In this document: positions 56,579 through 63,749 of the stretch, piece after piece
How positions within the stretch are numbered: the first letter of the stretch is position 1
How the letters are laid out: every line of letters begins with the position of its first letter
Assembly (NCBI GenBank): GCA_949752745.1
Contig: OX457031.1
Span: 54,054,803-54,118,802 of the forward strand
Direction of reading: 5' to 3'
DNA length: 64,000 bases
Source: Protula sp. h YS-2021
Lineage: Eukaryota > Annelida > Polychaeta > Sabellida > Serpulidae
Notes under the pieces: model-generated
What the model saw: the letters and a program-made list of their open reading frames with translations, nothing else
Told to the model about the DNA's origin: nothing
The model's database searches: none
Translations under genes and position numbers: made by a program

Positions 56579-57138
56579 CCTTCAGGAAACTGTCTTTGTT
56601 GACGTTGTTTCATTTCTGTTGTAATGTCGTCACGAGTGGTCTTTTTACTAAACATTGTTTTTGGAATATTCGCATCTACAATTTCCTGGATAAATGGATG
56701 CCAGCCATATGGTGGTATGGCTCGTTCTTTTCTTCTTGTCGCCACCAATGCTTCTTTCATCAAATCAACCATGTTGGAATTTGCTATAATATCGCCCGTT
56801 TTCAACACAAGTTCATTCTTCTCTGACCATGTTGTACCATATTTCTTCAGTTCGGCTAAAAGTTGTGTTATTTTTCCATGATAGATAGGTTGAAAATGAC
56901 TTAAAAATAACTTTTCTGGCTTTTCAGGTGGTGATGATGAGGGCTTTTGCTGCCTAGACTGACTTGTTCGTAAATGACGACCAAGAAGTTGAGACATTTC
57001 AATAACCTTTTCACGCGTTCGCTTCCCACGTAAAAGTTTATTCACTTTCGTTTTGATTTCACCATCTTTACCCTTCTTTTCTAGCAACATTTTATATTCA
57101 TATTCAGGAATGAGGACCATTTTCATCGTATGTTTCAT
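56563..57138 (-). CDS. Polinton virion-module protein of unknown function, 191 aa
   Basis: The N-terminus MKHTMKMVLIPEYEYKMLLE is followed by a charged coiled-coil-like region, a Ser/Pro linker, and a conserved-looking C-terminal part with TGDIIANSNMVDLMKEAL and PYGWHPFIQEIVD. A protein of this outline (MVLIP start, Trp-rich end) is often found in this position in animal Polintons, but I cannot name its function. Its ATG overlaps the previous stop (ATGA, 57135-57138). Confidence 0.75.
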   Translation of the reverse strand: MKHTMKMVLIPEYEYKMLLEKKGKDGEIKTKVNKLLRGKRTREKVIEMSQLLGRHLRTSQSRQQKPSSSPPEKPEKLFLSHFQPIYHGKITQLLAELKKYGTTWSEKNELVLKTGDIIANSNMVDLMKEALVATRRKERAIPPYGWHPFIQEIVDANIPKTMFSKKTTRDDITTEMKQRQQRQFPEGWENF

Positions 57139-57461
57139 TTTAGCAGTAGTTTGGCTAACAAGGGCAATGCCAATCTAGCAATAACTCCAATGAATCCTCC
57201 TTTCTGATTAATCAACTTCTTTTTTCGTCGAAGGGATATCTTCTTATCTGCTAGAGTACGTAGCGTATGACGTTCACGTTTAAATTCCTTAAACCGTTTT
57301 GAGCTTAAGGGTAAATGTCCTTGCAATATATTCAAACAAATTTCAAACAAGCTTGTTAATTCCTCCTTTGTAGCTTGCTGTAGCAAGGATTTACGTCGTT
57401 TAGGCCCACTGCGTGCAAGCAAATGAAGAAACGGCTGGTTCGCTCGAATACGTTTAGACAT
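57135..57461 (-). CDS. Basic Polinton protein with hydrophobic C-terminus, 108 aa
   Basis: The pattern is a helical, basic body (FEICLNILQGHLPLSSKRFK) then KKKLINQKGGFIGVIARLAL and PLLAKLLLK, a Gly-bearing hydrophobic tail. Short proteins with KKKLI..KGGF tails are common in Polintons and resemble membrane-lytic minor virion proteins of adenovirus pVI type; that comparison is an inference. It overlaps the ATPase gene by 8 bp and the next gene by 4 bp. Confidence 0.75.
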   Translation of the reverse strand: MSKRIRANQPFLHLLARSGPKRRKSLLQQATKEELTSLFEICLNILQGHLPLSSKRFKEFKRERHTLRTLADKKISLRRKKKLINQKGGFIGVIARLALPLLAKLLLK

Positions 57462-58140
57462 CTTGACTGCGAATGGTTAAATGACTTGGTTCTTGTTCAT
57501 ACACTGCTTTATCAATATATACATAATGTGTATCTTTTGGTAAAATGCCTGTACGAATACGTAGTTGATCATTTGTCTTTGGTTTTAAATCAATGAATAA
57601 ATAACCATGAGGTTTGCTAGTAGCATCTTGATAGGCTTCTATGAGAAATTGAGATCTTCCAGGATACATTTGCCGCGCCAATGTACTAATTTGTTGACTG
57701 TCTCTCGGATTTTTAAACAGAATGATATAATGTGTATTCAAACTAATATTTCGCATCTCTTTCCCATGATGAAATAAATTATGTACAATAAAGATAATGC
57801 TTAGATTTTGATGACTGCTGCCAACACTAAAGAGACGTGTCATACGCTCATCACTATGGCATTTCGTCATTAAGTCATCAATGATAAGTAAGTTTGGTTT
57901 CTTCGGGTTAAAACGCTCTTCAATGTCATCTGGAATGCCTTGGTAAAATTCCACGCCTTTCATTCCCTTGTACAAAGGCTGATCTGCTGCATAGAGCCAT
58001 AAAATGCTTTTTGGAGAGGGTTTAATCAACTTTTGTTCTAGAATTTCCTTCACCAGAGACGTTTTGCCACTGCCTGTAGGTCCAGAGACTAAACATGTAA
58101 ATGGATGCTTCATTGTTGAATGTCTGTTTCTTTCACCCAA
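57454..58140 (-). CDS. ATP: FtsK/HerA-type genome-packaging ATPase, 228 aa
   Basis: The Walker A loop GPTGSGKTSLVK and Walker B NLLIIDDL are intact, followed by SSHQNLSIIFIVHNLF (sensor region) and TLARQMYPG. Polinton and large-DNA-virus A32-like ATPases share this layout and translocate the genome into the capsid. The likely start is the internal Met at MKHPFTC or the upstream MGERN; the frame overlaps the integrase end by 31 bp. Confidence 0.93.
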   Translation of the reverse strand: MGERNRHSTMKHPFTCLVSGPTGSGKTSLVKEILEQKLIKPSPKSILWLYAADQPLYKGMKGVEFYQGIPDDIEERFNPKKPNLLIIDDLMTKCHSDERMTRLFSVGSSHQNLSIIFIVHNLFHHGKEMRNISLNTHYIILFKNPRDSQQISTLARQMYPGRSQFLIEAYQDATSKPHGYLFIDLKPKTNDQLRIRTGILPKDTHYVYIDKAVYEQEPSHLTIRSQDV

Positions 58141-59219
58141 CTGTTAAACTTGTTTGGCCAACCTAACCACTTGACAAATAATTCTTTCACACCTCCTCCT
58201 CGTCTTTTACGTGTTTTCAAGACTTTTTCAATTCTATAAATAGATTCAATATCTTTGGTCACTTTCTGCAGTTCTTCTTCATAGAAATGACCATCAATAT
58301 CTTCGTCTAAAAAGTCTTTCACACGATATAAATGTATTCCTTGCTTCTTACAACGATGTGTGACAATGAAGACTTCTTGCGTCCATTTGATGTGATAATC
58401 CCGTTGAAACACATATTTAATGTGAGAAATACGAACATGATCGCCAATGTTAAATTTATACTTCTTCTTCTTCTTCTTAGGTTTCAATTTCAGTTTGTCG
58501 ACATACATATACTTCCACACTTTTGATTCGTTGTCTTTACGAATCTCGGCTGGAGCATATTTATTAGGAAGAGAACCATGAGGTCTATGGTTGTAATTGT
58601 ACACCAAGTCTGGAAGAATGTCTAAATAACGGTAAGTTTGATTATGTAGAAAATACCGATACATCATTCCCTTTAGAGTACGAATGACTCTTTCAGCAAA
58701 GTTGGCTTTGGTTTCATTCTTTGTGGTATAAGCATGAATGCCTTCTTTCTTCAAAAATGCTTTTACCCATCTGTTTTTAAATTCTGTTCCTTTATCAGAC
58801 CTTAGAGTTCGCGGTCTTCGTCGTGTGTCATGAAAAATCTTTTGGAAAGCTTGTATGACGCTGGTATGTGATTTATTAGGTATTGGCTGTACCCAGACAT
58901 ATTTGGAAAACACATCAATGACAATGAGTAAAAAGCGTATGTCATCATTATAGGGAGCTATGTTTCCCATGTCTGCCAAATCAATATCCCACATATCATC
59001 AATGCCACGTGTAATGACACGTTGTCTTTTGAACCTGTATTTGACAGGTTGGAGTAAACTGAAAGCATCTTGATCCTGTAGCCATTTCTTCACTTGTGAC
59101 TGTGTGACTGGTTGATTATGTTTTCGTAAGATGTGATACAGTTTGTAAGGACCAGCAAATGCTCCAGGCTGTCCAGGTTTGAAGTAAATATTGGTCAAGT
59201 AGTCTTTCCACGTCGACAT
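58110..59219 (-). CDS. INT: Retroviral-type DDE integrase with chromodomain
   Basis: The catalytic residues are in WDIDLADM, LRSDKGTEFKNRW and NFAERVIRTLKG, with the second Asp and the Glu 34 residues apart. A chromodomain-like end follows (YRIEKVLKTRKR, ELFVKWLGWPNKFNSW). I chose MSTWKDYLTN at 59219 because a TATA box at 59263-59270 makes the upstream in-frame extension unlikely. The enzyme inserts the element, producing the 6-bp duplication; the chromodomain may direct it to chromatin. Confidence 0.93.
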   Translation of the reverse strand: MSTWKDYLTNIYFKPGQPGAFAGPYKLYHILRKHNQPVTQSQVKKWLQDQDAFSLLQPVKYRFKRQRVITRGIDDMWDIDLADMGNIAPYNDDIRFLLIVIDVFSKYVWVQPIPNKSHTSVIQAFQKIFHDTRRRPRTLRSDKGTEFKNRWVKAFLKKEGIHAYTTKNETKANFAERVIRTLKGMMYRYFLHNQTYRYLDILPDLVYNYNHRPHGSLPNKYAPAEIRKDNESKVWKYMYVDKLKLKPKKKKKKYKFNIGDHVRISHIKYVFQRDYHIKWTQEVFIVTHRCKKQGIHLYRVKDFLDEDIDGHFYEEELQKVTKDIESIYRIEKVLKTRKRRGGGVKELFVKWLGWPNKFNSWVKETDIQQ

Positions 59220-59262
59220 GGTCACACCGAATGAAAACCACCTTCTCAACAGAACAGCTTTT

Positions 59263-59270
59263 ATTTTATA
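59263..59270 (-). promoter_or_regulatory. TATA box of the integrase/virion gene block
   Basis: Minus-strand TATAAAAT lies 43 bp before the integrase ATG. It could serve all nine tightly packed leftward genes, since gaps between them are under 15 bp. Confidence 0.6.
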
Positions 59271-59324
59271 ACTCAACCAACATCACTTAACTAACATGCA
59301 TTTATAACTTAACTAACAAGTTTT

Positions 59325-59657
59325 TTACAAATCAAGTATAGATACAATGGTATGAATCACTGGAGACCATTGGTCTTCAATGAACACTAACCAATGACTG
59401 AGTTCATCCAATGTAATAGCATCTACACCATATTTCTCACAACGTTGATTTGCATTCTCTAACACTTTATCTAAATGTATGTAATATTTAGCTTCATTCC
59501 AATATGTATAAACAGATGCAGCATGACAAGTATGTTCTTGACACTCTTCATGTTGACAAGCAGGACAGACTAAATATGCAAACTTTTTTACAGCTGATAA
59601 CATTTCTTCACAATAAGCTTTTTGCACAATATATTGTCTCAGTGTCATGTCCGCCAT
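59325..59657 (-). CDS. Helical, His/Cys-rich Polinton accessory protein, 110 aa
   Basis: The start MADMTLRQYI at 59657 has good initiation context (ACAATGG). A CPACQHEECQEHTCH cluster suggests zinc binding. The second half (YWNEAKYYIHLDKVLENANQ, then WSPVIHTIVSIL) resembles the proteins at 60368 and 61474 in its pattern of Trp, acidic and hydrophobic residues, so these look like paralogues. The function is not recognised. Confidence 0.6.
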   Translation of the reverse strand: MADMTLRQYIVQKAYCEEMLSAVKKFAYLVCPACQHEECQEHTCHAASVYTYWNEAKYYIHLDKVLENANQRCEKYGVDAITLDELSHWLVFIEDQWSPVIHTIVSILDL

Positions 59658-59758
59658 TGTGCAGTCTTGAATCAATGCAACACAAGTTAAACATACTTCA
59701 AATTTACATGTTCACACGTCTGCACACCATGACGGTTGGCAAGCAAATGAAAAAGTCT

Positions 59759-60196
59759 CTAACCCTCACACAACAGTTCTAACAACTTTCCCATGATATT
59801 CTGACCAGGATATCCAGATGACACTTGTTTCACACCAGCTCCCCACCAATGATCATACGTTGCTTCAACTAAAGTTTTATCTTTACATTCTTTCAACTTG
59901 TTGCGAAACAATACACACTGATCCAGTTTGACTTGTAAAACATCTTGCATTTTGCTTCTCTTCACTGTATGCCATAAAGGACATGGCTTTATCACTTTAG
60001 CAATACGTTTTGCTTCATATCCATTTCTACATGAAGCAATGGCTGAAGCAATATCTTGACGGTGATGAAACACTGCTTTCTCATATTGATACAACGCTTC
60101 ACTTGAGTTGAACACATGTCCATACTTTTCAAGTCGTGTTGGAAACATATTTGAAAGAACGTCCTTATGACCGCTGAATAGTACAAGATTCTCCAT
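59759..60196 (-). CDS. NADAR-family (YbiA-like) N-glycosidase/ADP-ribosyl hydrolase, 145 aa
   Basis: The family motifs run in order: FSGHKDVLSNMFP, FNSSEALYQYEKA, IASAIASC, RIAKVI, KMQDVLQVKLDQC, TLVEATYDHWWGAGV and GQNIMGKLLELL. NADAR proteins cleave N-glycosidic bonds. Bacterial members act on riboflavin intermediates or remove ADP-ribose from guanine in DNA, sometimes paired with DarT-type toxins. The key Glu-Lys, Trp-Gly and Asn-Gly positions are present, so activity is plausible. In an animal Polinton it might counter a host ADP-ribosylation or NAD-based defence; that is inference. Confidence 0.9.
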   Translation of the reverse strand: MENLVLFSGHKDVLSNMFPTRLEKYGHVFNSSEALYQYEKAVFHHRQDIASAIASCRNGYEAKRIAKVIKPCPLWHTVKRSKMQDVLQVKLDQCVLFRNKLKECKDKTLVEATYDHWWGAGVKQVSSGYPGQNIMGKLLELLCEG

Positions 60197-60217
60197 GTTG
60201 ACTTTGCTTCTGCTGTT

Positions 60218-60349
60218 TTATTCTGACATGTCGGTTTCTTCCTGTAATAAAATATCTTTTAATATATTTGCTGCCTCTTCTATCATATTCTTTCTTTGTT
60301 TACGTTGAAACCATTCACATAAAACTAAATTTGCTAGTAAGAAAAACAT
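60218..60349 (-). CDS. Possible 43-residue membrane-anchored peptide
   Basis: A short frame starts MFFLLANLVLCEWFQRKQRK and ends in an acidic stretch (EETDMSE). It has one hydrophobic segment then a positive cluster. It fills the gap between the NADAR gene and the next gene. It may instead be a chance frame. Confidence 0.3.
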   Translation of the reverse strand: MFFLLANLVLCEWFQRKQRKNMIEEAANILKDILLQEETDMSE

Positions 60350-60367
60350 GGTTATGTTATCAATTCA

Positions 60368-60721
60368 CTATGTTGTCATAAACATGTTTAAAAAAAGGTT
60401 TTTATAACTTACCTGATAAAGCTGCTCGGTTTCCTCTTCTTCTTTACAACAATCTCTCAAATGATCAACCACGGTGAAATATACTTCCACATCAGTGCGA
60501 GCAGAATAAAGTGCAGAATCAAAGTCAAAGTCAGGATCTTCTTCTATTCCAGTTTTATGACATTCTCCAAGAAATCTTGAATGCAGTTCAATCACATCAA
60601 GACTATGATGTACAACATCCCAAAAAGCATCCAAATGATAAAGTTGATAGTCTGGAGTGCCACAGCAAGCAAGTTTAGCAATCATCAAGTCAATATAAGC
60701 ATTTTTAAAACATGCGTCCAT
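60368..60721 (-). CDS. Helical Polinton accessory protein, 117 aa
   Basis: The product is acidic and helical: MDACFKNAYIDLMIAKLACC, LDAFWDVVHHSLDVIELHSR, FLGEC, DFDSA. It aligns by pattern with the protein at 61474 (Y-D, KL, W--V, SFL/RFL--EC, D-DLAF/D-DSAL, VE), indicating a small paralogous family. A perfect splice-donor-like CAGGTAAGT occurs at 60407-60415 near the 3' end, so the last 14 residues may be replaced by a spliced exon; no acceptor gives a long extension. Confidence 0.6.
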   Translation of the reverse strand: MDACFKNAYIDLMIAKLACCGTPDYQLYHLDAFWDVVHHSLDVIELHSRFLGECHKTGIEEDPDFDFDSALYSARTDVEVYFTVVDHLRDCCKEEEETEQLYQVSYKNLFLNMFMTT

Positions 60722-60745
60722 CTTGTTTCAGTGTCTTGTGGGCTT

Positions 60746-61393
60746 TTACTTTGCTTCACTGACTTTAAGTACTCCACACTTGCCGCAGAAGTTGCTTGGT
60801 TCACACAACTTGCAATTATACTTGTGGCAGTGGCAATGATAATCCTCCACATATCCACAAGCACCGCAATAGTCACAGGTAAGTCCAAGTTGATTTTGTA
60901 CGTTCATGTTCTCCAACTGAACTTCAGCCAGCCTTTTCTTGGATAGCTTTGACAACTTCATCCGACCATCCTTTTGCAGCTTGATGATCGTTTTCTTGTC
61001 ATGACATTCCTCACATGGTGATAGGGCTGAGTTGATGTTGTCCATCTCCTGAAGCAGTGTCTCCCATTCACCATCATTCATGTTGATGTGATGTGTGTAT
61101 TCTTTCCCTTCAAACCGTGACGTGCGCACAAAACTCACATAGCGCATATCCAAGTATGAAATGACTTCAAGCCACTTCGTTTGCGTTAAGTACAGTTTGA
61201 AGCCAATGTCGCGTAAATTTTTCAAGCTTTGGCATACAATCTTCCACAAAGATGGTGAATAAGCACACCATCTCTCTCCACGTGTGATGCGTAGAAATGG
61301 CCCATATTCTCCATGCTCCACAGTAATGGTTAAGTTAGCACTAATTTTAAAGCTGCTGCTGCGCTGCGTTGCGTTGCTTGTCTTGTTCTCCAT
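60746..61393 (-). CDS. PC4-like tandem-repeat protein with Cys-rich zinc-binding tail, 215 aa
   Basis: The start MENKTSN at 61393 lies in an ideal context (GCAGCCATGG), 77 bp after TATAAAAG. Two PC4-like units follow: LTITVEHGEYGPFLRITR to SPSLWKIVCQSL, and FKLYLTQTKWLEVISYL to MNDGEWETLLQEM. The tail has three Cys clusters (PCEECHDKK, CDYCGACG, CHCHKYNCKLC to FCGKCG) that probably bind zinc. It pairs a nucleic-acid-binding-type module with zinc fingers, suggesting a regulator or replication accessory; inferred. Confidence 0.65.
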   Translation of the reverse strand: MENKTSNATQRSSSFKISANLTITVEHGEYGPFLRITRGERWCAYSPSLWKIVCQSLKNLRDIGFKLYLTQTKWLEVISYLDMRYVSFVRTSRFEGKEYTHHINMNDGEWETLLQEMDNINSALSPCEECHDKKTIIKLQKDGRMKLSKLSKKRLAEVQLENMNVQNQLGLTCDYCGACGYVEDYHCHCHKYNCKLCEPSNFCGKCGVLKVSEAK

Positions 61394-61470
61394 GGCTGCT
61401 ACAATGTACTGATGATGCACTCCCTCCAACTGTCTGCTGAGAAATGACTTCACTCTGCTGAGTTCACTCC

Positions 61471-61478
61471 CTTTTATA
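61471..61478 (-). promoter_or_regulatory. TATA box overlapping the stop codon of the upstream gene
   Basis: Minus-strand TATAAAAG includes the TAA (61474-61476) of the gene before. A Maf/AP-1-type TGCTGAGTCAGCT lies 10 bp upstream at 61489-61501 (shown on the plus strand). Confidence 0.75.
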
Positions 61479-61911
61479 CCCAACTATCTGCTGAGTCAGC
61501 TCCCTTTTCAAAGAACTTGCAAACGTTTGAATTCACTTCAACTCGTCCATGGTTGAATCGGACAAGGTCTGATACATTATTTGGAACATCATCATCATAA
61601 TGTAAAATGATTCTTGCAGCCACATCTAACATGAGCTCAACTGCCCAAATTGTATTCACGTTGATAAATGCTAAATCAATGTCATAAGTTAACGGTAAAT
61701 GTAGATCTTCACATTCACGTAGAAACGAGCGGATGAAACGATCTCTTGGAATGGTCTTTCCAACAGCTTCCCAATGCTGATGTAAGTTCTTCACTTGCAG
61801 CATCCAATCCGATTCAAAAGCAGGAAGCTTTGAAAACACATAGTCAGCATAATTCACTTTGAAGACGTCATCCATGGTCTCTACACATCTGTGAAAAAGT
61901 AAGGCCGACAT
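61474..61911 (-). CDS. Helical Polinton accessory protein, 145 aa
   Basis: I chose MSALLFHRCVETMDD at 61911; the earlier in-frame ATG at 61989 is only about 13 bp from the TATA box and lies in the subterminal repeat. The product is helical and acidic with SFLRECEDLHLPLTYDIDLA and VELMLDVAARIILHYDDDV. It shares a residue pattern with the proteins at 60368 and 59325. The function is not recognised. It is the first leftward gene of the right arm. Confidence 0.6.
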   Translation of the reverse strand: MSALLFHRCVETMDDVFKVNYADYVFSKLPAFESDWMLQVKNLHQHWEAVGKTIPRDRFIRSFLRECEDLHLPLTYDIDLAFINVNTIWAVELMLDVAARIILHYDDDVPNNVSDLVRFNHGRVEVNSNVCKFFEKGADSADSWV

Positions 61912-61958
61912 TGTCAAGTCTTTTCTCGTCACACAATATCCACTTGTTGACTTGTTGA

Positions 61959-62203
61959 CAGAATGTATTACTAGTTGACTAGTTGACATGTTTCACTCAT
62001 GCTTTTATACTACTTCCATGTAATCAAAATATGGTGTGTAACTTTGTTAAAAAATTGCTGACTCAGCAGAATTTTACTTGTGTATATGAATGTCTCACTT
62101 ACAGTTGTCGAGTTGTACAGCTGCACTGCTACACAGCAGAGACATCTAGCGGTGAAGTTAACTGACGGTGAAGTTAAATGGTCTGCCAAATGGTATTCAT
62201 CCG
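61959..62203 (-). repeat. Subterminal inverted repeat, right copy
   Basis: Inverted copy of 47499-47746 with small indels. It contains the Maf-type palindrome at 62056-62068 and the TATA box at 62002-62009, and acts as the promoter region of the leftward accessory genes. Confidence 0.88.
62002..62009 (-). promoter_or_regulatory. TATA box of the rightmost leftward gene
   Basis: Minus-strand TATAAAAG lies about 90 bp before the ATG at 61911. The left repeat copy has the weaker CATAAAAG at the same place. Confidence 0.6.
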
Positions 62204-62339
62204 CGAAGAAGCACTGTAATGGCGGTAAAAATGCATACAGCCAGCTGCGCAAATAGCCTATGACTACTTTATAACAAAACTTTACATAAAACTGAATCAA
62301 ATGGTGAAATTTTCATATAAATCGACCAAGTATAACGAA

Positions 62340-62690
62340 AGGTATTGTTTTACAAAGTTTCAATTAAGCAAATAACCAAAGTTTGTTTACAAAGTTTGTT
62401 TACAAATTTTGTTTATAAAGTTTGTTTATAAAGTTTGTTTACAAATTTTATTTATAAAGTTTGTTTACAAAGTTTGTTTACAAAGTTTGTTTACAAAGTT
62501 TGTTTACAAATTTTGTTTATAAAGTTTATTTACAAAGTTTGTTTACAAAGTTTGTTTACAAAGTTTATTTATAAAGTTTGTTTATAAAGTTTGTTTACAC
62601 AGTTTGTTTACAAAGTTTCAATTATGCAAATAACTAAAGTTTGTTTACAAAGTTCACTTTTTATTTATAAAGTTTCAATAAACACTTACC
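62340..62690. repeat. 12-bp tandem repeat (GTTTACAAAGTTT type)
   Basis: About 25 units of TTTGTTTACAAAG and variants TTTATAAAG/TTTACAAAT fill the space between the subterminal repeat and the G-run satellite. No gene. Confidence 0.85.
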
Positions 62691-62859
62691 GAAATAGTTG
62701 TCACTGGATGCCATCCCTTGATCTGATGTGATCCAATTGTAGTTCTACAACTTGTACTTCCTTGCTCCACTCACCGAAATGACTGTCACTGCTGTATGCT
62801 CATCCCTTATATACCCCTCTGATGGAACTGAAGCTGACTTGACAGAATGTTGCTCGCCT

Positions 62860-63368
62860 GGGGGGGGGGGGGGGTCGAAAAAATGAAAAATGTTCAGAAT
62901 CGTCTGAAACGGATAAATATGCAAAAATCACAATTTCGGGGGGGGGGGGGGGGGTCGGTCGACCCAAAAAATGAAAAATGTTCAGAATCGTCTGAAACGG
63001 ATAAATCTGCAAAAATCACAATTTCGAGGGGGGGGGGGGGGGTCGAAAAAATAAAAAAATGTTCAGAATCGTCTGAAACGGATAAATATGCAAAAATCAC
63101 AATTTCCAGGGGGGGGGGGGGGGGTCGGTCGACCCAAAAAATGAAAAATGTTCAGAATCGTCTGAAACGGATAAATCTGCAAAAATCACAATTTCGAGGG
63201 GGGGGGGGGTCGAAAAAATAAAAAAAATGTTCAGAATCGTCTGAAACGGATAAATCTGCAAAAATCACAATTTCGAGGGGGGGGGGGGGTCGAAAAAATA
63301 AAAAAATGTTCAGAATCGTCTGAAACGGATAAATATGCAAAAATCACAATTTCCAGGGGGGGGGGGGG
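62860..63368. repeat. G-run minisatellite at the inner edge of the right TIR, six full units
   Basis: Runs of 10-16 G followed by TCGAAAAAATGAAAAATGTT, CAGAATCGTCTGAAACGGAT and AAATATGCAAAAATCACAAT repeat every 77-90 bp. Two units carry an extra GGTCGACCC. Open frames here are artefacts. Confidence 0.92.
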
Positions 63369-63743
63369 ATTGTCGACCTTTTTAGGCTCTGTTGCCATGG
63401 TTACACTGATTGACAGGTCGGGTTCATTGGCTTCATGTTGATTGACTCGGCCAAACCACTTTCGCTCCAGACAGCATCATCTCAGTATGACGTCATGATG
63501 ACGTCACAGATGGTCGCGCCTATCCTAACGCTTATCATGACTTCCGGTCCAGACATGATGACGTCACTTCCGGTCCAGACATGATGACGTCACTTCCGGT
63601 CCAGACATGATGACGTCACTTCCGGTCCAGACGCTATGACGTCACTTCCGGTCTAGACAGCACTTCCGGTCCAGACGCTATGGCGTCATTTCCAGACAGT
63701 ATGACGTCACAAAGTGTGGTAGAAGCCCCGTTTTCATACTACT
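63356..63743 (-). repeat. Right terminal inverted repeat, 388 bp
   Basis: Inverse of 46321-46653 with two extra ETS-CRE units of about 27 bp and a couple of substitutions. It has seven intact TGACGTCA sites plus one mutated to GGCGTCA. It ends ...CATACTACT at 63743. Confidence 0.95.
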
Positions 63744-63749
63744 TATAAT
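63744..63749. repeat. Polinton target-site duplication, right
   Basis: TATAAT matches 46315-46320. Confidence 0.93.

Larger units (their letters stand above)
46321..63743. mobile_element. Complete Polinton (Maverick) element, 17,423 bp
   Basis: The element has inverted termini starting AGTAGTATGAAAACGGGGC and a perfect 6-bp duplication TATAAT. It carries the full core gene set: protein-primed DNA polymerase B, retroviral-type integrase, FtsK/HerA-type packaging ATPase, adenain-like protease, double jelly-roll major capsid protein and penton. Size is typical of the family (15-20 kb). Genes on the left are read rightward and those on the right leftward, converging on an AT-rich repeat zone at 52981-53447. 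Apart from one stop in the polymerase, every core frame is open, and the terminal repeats are nearly identical, so the insertion looks young. The virion genes suggest a virus-like lifestyle, an inference shared with the family. Confidence 0.97.

Noticed and set aside
62847..63340. Gly-rich and Pro-rich frames near the right TIR
   Set aside because: They are translations of the G-run minisatellite on both strands.
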